NCBI GenBank assembly: GCA_007922305.1
Contig: ML677386.1
Coordinates: forward strand, 11,575,830 to 11,639,829
Source: Dermatemys mawii
Taxonomy: Eukaryota > Chordata > Testudines > Dermatemydidae
DNA length: 64,000 nt
Reading direction: 5' to 3'
In this document: positions 25,301 to 37,300 of the stretch, one piece after another
How the letters are laid out: every line of letters starts with the position of its first letter
How positions within the stretch are numbered: the first letter of the stretch is position 1
Program-made: the position numbers and the translations under genes
Notes under the pieces: model-generated
The model's database searches: none
The model's input: the letters and a program-made list of their open reading frames with translations, nothing else
What the model was told of the DNA's origin: nothing

Positions 25301-28300
25301 GTGCATGTATGTGTCAAAAGTGTAATTACTGAATAATGTTTTCCACCAAAGGAGATGGAGAAAACAAAGATTAGGGATACTATCTCCAATTCACTACATG
25401 GATTTTCTGTAAAGAATTACAAAATAGATGTTTAGCAGAAAATATGAACATGTAGCTATCTGTATATCACAGTGAAACTAGATGGCCTGTCAACTCATTC
25501 AAGGAAACAAAATTAGAGAACACAAACCGAATCCATACGTATCCACAGCATTTTATCTAGTTAGTAGCTGCTGGGCTTAACTAGTTTTCTGACAACACTA
25601 ACAGTTTTGTAGGCAACCTGTGTAATGTAAATAAAATCACTACACTACAAATGAAACAATATGAAGAACAGATTTTCACCTTTACTGTTTACTAATTCAG
25701 TGATCCAAGTTTCTGAATCTGAACAAAAGACCATACAATAATGACAAATGTTGATCACATGGATTGAGTGCTTTAAGATTAATTATCTGCCTCTAGGAAT
25801 CAAGGTTTCTTAATGTAAAATTCATACATGAGTTTGTTTGGAACTGCATTACACCTCTCCACCTTGTTTAAGGATAAGATGAGGCTTCATGGGAAACATT
25901 CTATTTAAAAACAATACTGCTTCTATCACTAAGACTGATTCCATGAATTTGTCTTGCCACAGTAACAGAGCAATGCACTCCAGTACAGATTTCAGTCAGG
26001 CAGGCTGTGGATACAAGAGCAAAGCAACTCATAAGAAGCCTTAATGGTCATTTTTGGATTTTTCATGCAATCTCCTTTATTGCCACACAGATGAAATAAG
26101 GCCCAAGTTTATTTTACAAGGTCCAAAATACAATGCTGTTCTCATTGTCCCTTCCCTGCACCCACCCCAGATACACTGCTGTGAAGATTTACTAGAAGTG
26201 GTTCTATTGTGTAAATAATATTCTGGGTTTTGATCATTAAAAAAAATGTACATTAGGGATGTGTTTAGGACTTTACCTTTAATGACTTGGCCCCCTTTTT
26301 ATCTCCTGCAAACATGGACTTTTCATCAAAGTGCATTGGAAAGGATCTGCTCAAACAAAAAAAAAAATCAAAGAAGATCAGCACACACTACAATTTATCA
26401 TCCAAGTTTACAGAACCACTCTACTAACTATTTTACAATTACGTGGAAGTTTCTGCTCTGGTTCACTGAAGACAAGTCTATGACAGCCTGTGAGGCAGTG
26501 CTGATTAATGCAAACACACACTATAAGCATCGTAAACCACAAAGCCAAAAAACCCCAATCTTCTGCCATAGTCTGAGGTGTGTATCTATGTTAACATATA
26601 GCCTAGAATCAGAGGGGTAGCCGTGTTAGTCTGGATCTGCAAAAGTGACAGAGTCTTGTAGCACCTTATAGACTAACAGATTTTAGGGATCATGAGCTTT
26701 CGTGGGCTAAGACCCACTTCATCAGATGAATGTTGTGGAAATCTCCAGAGGCAAGTATAAATAGCAGGCAAAAAAGGCCTGATGAAGTGGGTCTTAGCCC
26801 ACGAAAGCTCATGATCCCTAAAATCTGTTAGTCTATAAGGTGCTACAAGACATTTTGTCGCTTACACAGCCTAGAGTATCTCAGAACTATAAAAAGAGCA
26901 TTTTAAAAAAGTCAACTTTTTTGAACTCTCAGTCCATACAAAATAGTTTCTTGAGATTGCTCTACATGGTACCCAGTTTAGAAATTTAACACTACCTTAT
27001 CTGAAGCAGTTTATTTCTTTTGCAGAGATTTCTCTTTGCTCCCCTCTGCCTACTAATCAAGACCTCTTTCTCCCATAGATCCTCTTAGTGTTCTTCTTGC
27101 AGCTTAAAAGTTACTTAGTTTCGTTATGATTTAGGTCATAACTATCTGAGTTTTTCTTGTGAAAAATGAAGAAGGCTGAGTCACACAGTAGCAGAAGGGA
27201 AATGAGGTGACCTACAACAATGACTAGTCAAAGGGAGGCAGTCACAGGGCCCGTGCAGGTCTGCAACACTCTGGTGCCTGCACCTTGTGTTTGGGCTGGT
27301 TAAATCAAAAGTTCTCCACATTGTTTTATTATTTCACCCAGGTGTCTTTATTCTTAATACTTGCGCAGTCCCTCAAATCCCCCAACAGATAGTGACTCCC
27401 CAGACTCTCTCCAGGGTCTCCTGGTCCTTGAGGCATCTGTACTTGCCAAGGAGGCTGCAACAGTCCATCTGCCTCCTCTCGGCCTAGCCTCCCTACTGGG
27501 CTTTACCCAGGGCTTTTATAGCCCTCCTGGTGCCTCAAGCCAGCCGCCAGCACTGAACTCAGTGCCTTTCCCTGAGCCAGCCCTCGTTAGGGCTTGCAGC
27601 TGGGCTCCCTGCATCTCTGTCCCTGGCCTCCTGGCCAGAAAACAGGCCACAGTCAGCATTTGGCAGGGCTCTATAGGGGTTTACCCCTGCCCTGCCACAG
27701 AGGCCAAATACAGGTTGGTTGAGGGGACTCCCAAGTAGCAGACATACAGGAGGAGAGAAAATTGAGCAAGAGGATAATCTACTTGTAAAAACTGGTTTAG
27801 CAGCAGGATCTCTGATAAAAAGTTAGAGGCTACATTTTACTAATTTTCAATATAATTATGTATATTTTATATTAAAGAGCAAGACATCTATTTTGAATAC
27901 CCGGGGAAAATGAGGCTTGGATGTTTTAAAACAGGGGTCGGCAACCTTTCAGAAGTGGTGTGCTGAGACTTCATTTATACACTCTAATTAAAGGTTCCGC
28001 GTGCCAATAATACATTTTAATGTTTTTAGAAGGTCTCTTTCTATAAGTCTATAATATACAACTGAACTATTGTTGTATGTAAAGTAAATAAGGTTTTTTA
28101 AATATTTAAGCAGCTTCATTTAAAATTAAATTAAAATGCAGAGCCCTGAGACTGGTGGGTAGGACCAGGGCAGTGAGTGCCACTGAAAATCAGCTCGTGT
28201 GCCGCCTTTGGCATGCATGCCATAGGTTGCCTACCCCTGTTTTAAAATGTTTTTTAACGGCTCTAACAAGAAATGTTTCCTCCTCCTCCTGTTTTTGGCC

Positions 28301-31300
28301 CCTTCTCCTTTCCAAGTCACCCTTCCAACTTGTCTTCTCATTGTCTTCATCCAGCTTCCCCAAATTTTCTATCCATCCAAAAGTCACCTCTCTTCCTAGA
28401 AGATGACTGAAATAGTAATACAAAAATCTCATGTCTTACTTTGTATCTCTGAAGATGTCTAGCAAGAGGGTTTTAGATTCAGCATCCTCTTGGACATTTC
28501 CAGTGTAAAGGTCTACAAATGAACGCTCGAAGTATGGTGCAACTTTTGACAAAGCACGTAGCTCAATCAAATATAAGAAATATAAATTCTTTAGCCTCCT
28601 TGGTCCTTCTCCTTTTGTTTCAATAGGGTCAAAGCGATGAATAAACTCCTTGACATTGTGTCCCCAACGAGGCTTCCCCCAGGTTTCTATGCAGAAAACA
28701 GAAAGATAATTTTCAGTAAAGACAAACAACAACTGCACAAATATAGACACACTGTGTTTACATACACACATTTAATAGGCTTACTATACATAAAAACAGA
28801 CAGGACAAACAACTATTCCCAATGGCCATATAAGATGACAGACATTTTCAGGGCTCTTACATAAAAACATAAATTACCTTCCAGAAGATAATTTGCACAC
28901 AGATGTAAGTTGATGCTAACATGAAGTCCAGAAATGAGTTTATAGAATACTCTTTTCTCCAAACAAAGACCTGGTCAGAAAAAGCATTGATTATTAGAAA
29001 TATAATTAAGATTAAAAAATGGTCACTGAAAATGTGATGCAAAATTTGCATCGTTCAACTTTTAGTGCTGGACTTACAATTAAAGGAAAATGCCACTTAT
29101 TTTGTGTCACTTTTAAAATATTCCTATTGCTTTCAGGGGAAACAGTTTATATCTGAAGTCTACTGTCTACCTCACCTGCCCTCTATCCCTCTATAACAGG
29201 CACACTTGTTCATTACTATAAGGCTTTTGTCAGCACACGTTATAAAGAAAGTACCTTTTAAGTATTTGGTAAAAAATTCAGGACTAATCTCCCACACACA
29301 CAAGTGTCATGTTTATGTAGTTTGGGTAAAACAGATTTGAAATAATCTACTTGGGCCTCTACAGCTAGGGGAATAGTACACTAGTGACCATTCAGAAAAT
29401 TTAAAAAAAGATTAAAATTAAACTCCGCCCGCCCAAAAAAAAACAAAACAAAGAGGTATCCCAACCTAACGGTCACGGCTATCTGCAACTCATATTTTAT
29501 GGCCAAACTTAAAGGCAGCATTTGATTCTGCTAAGATTGTTCTTTTTGGTTGCAGACATAAATGCACAAAAAATAGCAAGAATAAAACAAATACTTAGAC
29601 AAAACTGGTTAAGATAAATGAAACTTAATAGTGGCAGTGGAAGACCTCAAGGCTGCTGCTTAACTATGATACAACTTAAATATAAAGTCAGTTAAGACAA
29701 AAGGGAAAATGAAAGGGGCAAAGAAACAAAACTAAAAGCAGTTTCCTGGCGACGCAGAAAGGGGAGGCAATGAGGAAAACAAAGAGTACCAGCAGTCACA
29801 AAACAATTTCATCACAAAAAAGGTGATGATTCAGGCATATGTCCAGACCCTTCATGGCATGAGCACTGATACCACCCATGAGATAGTTTAACTGCTAAGT
29901 GGTATAGTAACTTAGAGGGCTGAAGACCCAAAAGACATTTGGTGCAAATATTAGAAAACTGAAATAACATACTGATGATATCTGAGGGAGCAAAATCAAA
30001 TTAAAGGGCAAATGAAACAGCAAGTGGGAGTCTTCACTGGAAGGCAAACCAGAACAAGTTTTTGAGGAAGCATTTGAAGATGACAGTGGAGGTTGCATGA
30101 CACACAAGAAATTGGAGGAGAACACAGGAATAAAGGGCTATAAGTAAAAGGACATGGAGTCATTTATGAAAGAAGGGGACCAGGAGAGAATCTGTTATGG
30201 TCAAGTTAACTAGAAACCATATTTTCTGAAGTTAATAAGCAGTGTTTCCCTGGCATATAGAGAGCAAACTGATACGTATTCTACTTCCAAATGTAGAGAT
30301 TTTGTCTACACGGCGGGGTAACGTGCAGTAGGGGATTGTGATTTTTAAAGCACGATAATGTGTTTCACATTAATTGGTCTATGCAGACCCTGTTGTTGCG
30401 CATTAGAAGTTCCTTAGTGTACTTCAGTGTAGTACTACAGCACTACATTGAAGTGCACTAGGGAACTTCTAGTGCACAGCAACAGGAACTACACAGATCT
30501 ATTAATGCACAACATGTTAATGCACTTTAAAAATCACCTCCCTTTGCACCCCCAGTGCACATTACCCCACTTAGAGGGCAAACCCTTACTACATATTTTC
30601 CAAAAGGTTCTGGCTAAAATGGTCCTATTGCCAAGCTGAACTAACTGCCTTTTAGAAGGTCTGGCCTCATTTGCAGCCATATTAGTTTATTTTAAAAAGC
30701 AGATTTTATGGTTTCCTGTGCTAGTAGCTTTTACAACTGCTAATAGCAGAAGTAAATACTTTATGCAGAACAAACTCAGCTGCTGAAAAGGCTTAATTAT
30801 GTTTTCTTGCTCCAACTAACAAAATATTGTTTTCCACACCTCTAGGATACCTTTGGTTGCTATCAGTATTAAACTACTTGGCAATTTCAGGCAATTAAAA
30901 GGTAAAAAATTGCTTTTTGCTGCTAATTGTTCCTATCTTTGGACTTAAAACAATTCTGCTTGTATAAAGGAGCGGTTCAACCTCTCCTGCTTTCTAAAAC
31001 ATCTGATAATTAGTCCTAATCAAGGTTCTAGCAATTTGTCTACTTCCTCATTTTAGATACTAAAAATTGGGTGTCATGAGTAGTTAAACAGTGAGCATTT
31101 ATAGTAACAAGCCAACTGAACAAAAGAGGAGGTCTTTACAAGTCTTTGAATGCCTCAAAAGTATTTTTATGGCACAAAGATACCACTGCATAAAAAGAGT
31201 GCATTCTGAGCATGATTGCTTGAATAATTTCAGGAGGCTAATTTACCTGATTTCAAGTCCTATTTAGTTCACTCTAAATACTTTTTAAAACCACACTACC

Positions 31301-34300
31301 AAAAACTCTTGATTTCACACGCCATATGTAGGTTCATAAAGAAAATATATTCATAAATCTTCGTGTAGATCAGCTGAACATAATATACAATCACCTAGAT
31401 TTTCTAAAACATTTACGAAGACTGTTTTATCTACAGTACAAAACCCTATTGCTTAGAGACAACTCTCTCGTATATCATGGATAATTAGACTTGTAAAGTG
31501 AATACCAGTGTTCTAGCAGTGTAGAATTTCAACATAAGGGTGCAAAATCTCGTACACATACTACAATAAATGATCCATTAAAAAACAATTACTGGCTTTC
31601 GAATGAAGATGTACACTCATTTCAGGCACCAACCAAATATGACTGACAGTGAGTAGGGATAAGAAACTGGGGAACAAACACTGTTATCTGTTCTTTCTAA
31701 TGCAATTAACATTAATTAGGCACCATTATATCAACTTTTCTTTTACCTTCTAGCCATGTGTAGAAAGATTCTCCTGAAAACACAAAAATATATAGTTAAA
31801 TCCATCAGTATTCATTTGTACATATTAATATCCTTTAAGTAGAAACTAGGGCCACTGAGAGATTAAAAAATTAATTGCGCAATTAATCATGTGATTAATC
31901 GCGTTGTTAAACAATAACAGAATACCATTTATTTAAATATTTTTGGGTGTTTTCTACATTTTCAAATATATTGATTTCAATTGCACCATAGAATATGAAG
32001 TGTACAGTGTTCACTTTATATATATTTTTTATTACAAATATTTGTGCTGTGAAAAGGAAATAGTATTTTTCAATTCACTTTATACAAGTACTGTAATGCA
32101 ATCTCTTTATCATGAAAGTTGAACTTACAAATGTAGAATTATGTACAAAAAACCCCTGTATTCAAAAACAATATAAAACTTTAGCGTCTACAAATCCACT
32201 CAGTCCTACTTCTTGTTCAGCCAGTCACTCAGACAAACAAGTATGTTTAAATTTGCTGGAGATAATGCTGACCGCTTCTTGCTTACAATGTCACCTGAAA
32301 GTGAAAGCAGGTGTTTGCATGGCGCTTTTGTAGCCGGTATGGCAAGATATTTAAGTGCCAGACCTGCTAAACATTCATATGCCCTTCATGCTTCAGCCAC
32401 AATTCCAAGGGACATGCTTCCATGCTGATGACTGGTTCAGCTCAATAATTATCCAAAGCAGTGCAGATCAATGCATGTTCACTTTCATCATCTGAGTCAG
32501 ATGCTACGAGCAGAAGGTTGATTTTCCTTTTTGGTGGTTTGGGTTCTGCAGTTTCTGGATCAAAGTGTTGCTCTTCTAAGACTTCTGAAAGCATGCTCCA
32601 GATCTCGTTCCTCTCAGATTTTGAGAGGCACTTGACAGTCTTAAACCTTGGGTTGAGTGCTGTAACTATCTTTAGAATCTTACATTGGTATCTTCTTTGC
32701 GTTTTGTCAAATCTGCGTGAACGTGTTCTTAAAATGAAGATGTGCTGGGTCATCGTCTGAGACTGCTATAATATGAAATATATGGCAGAATGAAGGTAAA
32801 ACAGAGCAGGAGACATACTATTCTTCCCCAAGGAGTTCAGTCAAAACTTAAAGCATTTTTTTACACAAGCATTGTCAGCATGGAAGCATGTGCCCTGGAA
32901 TGATGGCCGAAGCATGAAGGGTGCATGAATGTTATCATATCTGGCACATAAATACTTTACTATACCGGCTAAAAAAGCACCATGCAAACATCTGCTCTCC
33001 TTTTCAGGTGACATTGTAAATAAGAAGCAGGCAGCATTATCTCCTGTAAATGTAAACAAACTTGTTCCTCTTAGTGATTGGCTGAAAAAGAAGTAGGCCT
33101 GAGTGGACTTGTAGGCGCCAAAGTCGTACACTATTTTTTTTTTAGAGCAGTTATGTAACAAAAAATATCTACATTTGTAAATTGCATTTTCACTGCCTAG
33201 ACTGACAGGCTCAATGTCAAGTGGCAGCCAGTATCAAGGAGAGTGCCCCAGGGGTCGGTCCTGGGGCTGGTTTTGTTCAACATCTTTATTAATGACCTGG
33301 ATGATGGGATGGCTTGCACCCAAATGCAAGGACAAATGCAAAGTGCAGGACAAATGTAAAGTCCTGCACTTAGGACGGAAGAATGCTCTGCTAAGGCTGG
33401 GGACTGACTGGCAAAGCAGCAGTTCTGCAGAAAAGGTCCTGGGGATTACAGTGGATGAGAAGTTGGATATGAGTCAGCAGTGTGCCCTTGTGCCAAGAAG
33501 GCTAACAGCATATCAGGCTGCATTAATAGGAGCATTGCCAGCAGATCAAGGGAAATGATTATTCCCCTCTATTCGGCACTGTTGTGACCACATCTTGAGT
33601 ATTGAGTCCCGTTTTGGTCCCCCCACTACAGAAAGGGTATGGATAAATTGGAGGGCAACAAAAATGATCAAGGTGCGGGGGCACAGGACTTATAAGACGA
33701 GGCTGAGGAACTGGGCTAGTTTAGTCTTCAGAAGAGAAGAGTGAGGTGGGAAATTTGATAGGGGGGTTCCAAAGAGGATGGATCTAGACTGTTCTCAGTG
33801 GCGGCAGATGACAGAACAAGGAGCAGTGGACTCAAGCTGCAGTGCGGGAGGTCTAGGTTGGATATTAGGAAACATTATTTCACTAGGAGGGTGGTGAAAC
33901 ACTGGAATGGGTTACCTAGGGAGGTGGTGGAATCTCCATCCTTAGAGGTTTTTAAGGCCTGGTTTGACAAAGCCCTGACTGGGATGATTTAGTTGGGGCT
34001 GCTCCTGAGGTCTCTTCCTACCCTAATCTTCTATGATGCTATGATAAAGAGATTGCACTATAGTACTTGTACAAGGTGAATATACTTTTTTTAAAATCAT
34101 TTTTACATTGCAAATATTTGCAATAGAAATAATATAAAGTGAGCACTGTACACTTTGTATTCTGTGTTGTAATTTAAATCAATATATTTGAAAATGTAGA
34201 AAAACTTGCAAAAATATTTAATAAATTTCAATTGGCATTCTATTTTTTAAGAGTATGATTAAAACTGCAATTAATTGTGATTAATTTTTTAGTCAATCGT

Positions 34301-37300
34301 GTGAGTTAACTGTGATTAATTGACAGCCCTAGCAGAAACCCTTGCATTGTATATTCCGAGGACATGAACTTCCAGCGGAGCATAATGTGGAGCAACATCA
34401 AAATTAAGATTAGTTAACTTTCCCTTTCTGGCAGGAGGAAAGGAGTATTTTCTGAATTGTCTGCAACATCATAAAAGAATAAAGATAAAGCTGTACTAAT
34501 ACATTGGGGAAGCCATACGTGGACAATATCAGAGAAAGGAATAAAAACTGCACAATACACAGTTTTCCAGTAACACTTCAAGGGAACAAATTCATTCCTA
34601 ACTCTGGTCAGCAAGCAACTGATTCATGTTCCTGAAGTTTAAGGGTTGAGATTCTTAAATTATTTATTTATTTATTTAGGTAGCATAAATATATTTGTAA
34701 TTCTATAAACATCAAATGTGTATGACTTTGGAATAAGTTCTTTCCCTCAGTGATTTGTAGCAGAGCTTTTCAGTATTTAATTATATATTGTATTAAAAAG
34801 TATTACTTGCTATCAGTTTTAATTTTGTTGCCTTTTAATTTAGGTGGCTGTCACCTTGTTCTTGTATTAGGAAGACAGCAGGCCCAAATGACCTACACGA
34901 TATCATTCATAAAGTTGTTCAAATATCTGTTCAAAAGGCATTTTTTACTGATAGAATTTGCACTAAAAATGGCTTTTTGAACTACAAGAAAATTTTATGG
35001 TAAGTTTTCACATCTTAAAAATGTATTTTTCCATCAAACTGAAAAAATTCATCCGTTCCCCTACTCTTTTCCTTTCTCATCCACTTCTCCACTGGAAAAA
35101 AAGGAAATAGAAAGGGGGAAGGACCTAAAACTGAAACCTTAAAATTTGTTTATATTCAACAATTTTTTTCATTTTATTAGTGAAAAAAATTAAGATTCCT
35201 ATGAAATTAAAAAAATTCTTGTTTCTTTCAAAAGTTTTCCAAGGAAGACTCTTATTTTTGACCAGCCCACATCACTCATTTCATACACAATAATGACTCT
35301 TCTTGTCTCCTTTGCAAACTAATTTTCACTGATGTCCTCTGGATCATTGGTATTGCTACTATATAATTTTTGAGATAGGGTGATCAAAAGTCACCACTGT
35401 GTTCAGGCTAACAGTATAGCCACTGATTTATACAATAGCATATTTTCAACATTTTCTAATCCTTTCTTGACAGTTGAAAATCTTGTTTTCTTTGACTGCA
35501 ACTGTGCAGGTTTTCACTGAGCTGTCCACAATGACCCTTAGATCTTTTTAGAAATCAGCAATCATAAAGCATTTCTTATTGTACATGGACCACAATGATG
35601 GGGCAGAGGGAAAAGGGGGACAAAACACTATGACTATATATAAAGAAACTATCCAGGTAAAAAAAAAAAAAAAGCTGTTACTTTCCTCTACCAAAATAAA
35701 GATAATACATCTGTCATCAATGGAAAAGAGGAGAAAATCAAAGCCCTACACAATTTAGGACCAAAAGACTTCCTCCTCCCCGTGTCTTGTAAAAACCTTC
35801 CCAGACCCGCTTTCATTTCTTCACCTTCACTCTCCTTGCTATTCATGTATTCCAGTAGCAAGACCATAAATATTCTTATGGGAAAAACACAGATAAGTGA
35901 GATACATAATTAGGGCAACTATCTTGCCTCTTTTTTCCCCACTGGTAGAAAGAGTGAAAATTATTTCTTTTTTTGGATGGAGAGGAAGTTTATACAACAA
36001 GTAAACAATCACAACTACCAAAGTAACTCCCACTATATATTTAACTATTATGGAGAATGTATTAAATCACACTTACCATCATCCTCCCCTGGAAAAAAAG
36101 AAAAAAAAGTTGTAAATAAAGATCTAGGAACATTAGAAAAAACCTTTTCCACTCTGTATGGGAAATGACACATGTATCCTCCCACACAGATATCAAAAGA
36201 TGCAAGAAATGCTTCTTTGGTTCATGTCAGGAATCTTACAAATAGCTTTTCTTTTACACAGAAGATATGCTATAGCTCAAACAGAAGTTATGGACTTGGT
36301 GCAGAAATTACTGGATGAGGATCTATGGCCTGTGTTATGCAGAAGGTTTGAATAAATGTCTAATGGTCCTTTCTTGGTCTTATAATCAGTGAACTGTTCA
36401 CTCCTGGCATGTTACATTAAAAAACATGTTTAACATTAGTACAGTACAATATTCAAATATACTTAATTGCCTGCCAATGGTTAATATCAATATCATTGAT
36501 CTATGAGGTCAATATTTAAGTTTTTAATAAGATTGAAATTAAAAACACATAGAAGGAAGAATTAGGGAGTAACAACACACTCCGTGTTCATGCATATAAG
36601 ATACAGGGCTATATGGTGTTATTTTTTAGACTGAACTGATTTCATTTGTGACATTTAAAAACAAAGACTGGTTACAATTTTGCTGATAGTCCTCATCTAT
36701 GCTAAAATGAGTCTTCCTTCATTTCCAACATGCATGGTTTCTTTTTGAATGAACTGATTTACATTAATATTTCATTGTTATGCAAACTAAGACAATTATT
36801 AGTAGGGAAACTGAAGACCTCAATTTAGATTCACTGAGAAAATAGAAAAAACTTATTTTCATTTAGAATTTTAAAATCAAAATTCTATTAGCAGAAATTG
36901 TGCCAACTTAACACTGCTTTTTAAACTTTCATCTTAAAAGTAAATCTTTCTGTGGATCCCATTCTGTACAGTAATGAAATGACACTACTGTCAGGAAAAT
37001 TCAATTTATTACTAACTTGACTATGAAAGAAAAATTGTTACTGTCAATTGTAATAGCCAATAAACACACTGAAGATGCTGTAGATGCTCCAGGAAAAAAA
37101 AAAAAGATTCAAGATCTGAATTTTGAAGATACTGTCATAAGGCTTTTCTAACTCCCACTCATCTTCGTATGTGATTTTGACCTTGATCTTGTAAACACTT
37201 ATAGATGTGCTTTAATTTTTCACACAAGTCATCCCAATGACTTTAATGAGATTATTGACATGCATAAGATTAACCCTGTGTGCAATTTAACAGGATCAGA

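Noticed and set aside
28431..28445. Apparent stop codon directly after the exon 12 lysine
   Set aside because: The TAA is in the intron: the exon ends at ACAAA and the next exon supplies the last base of the lysine codon.
32112..33161. Open frames on both strands as two host genes facing each other
   Set aside because: The reading frames are the two inverted arms and the centre of one decayed hAT transposon.
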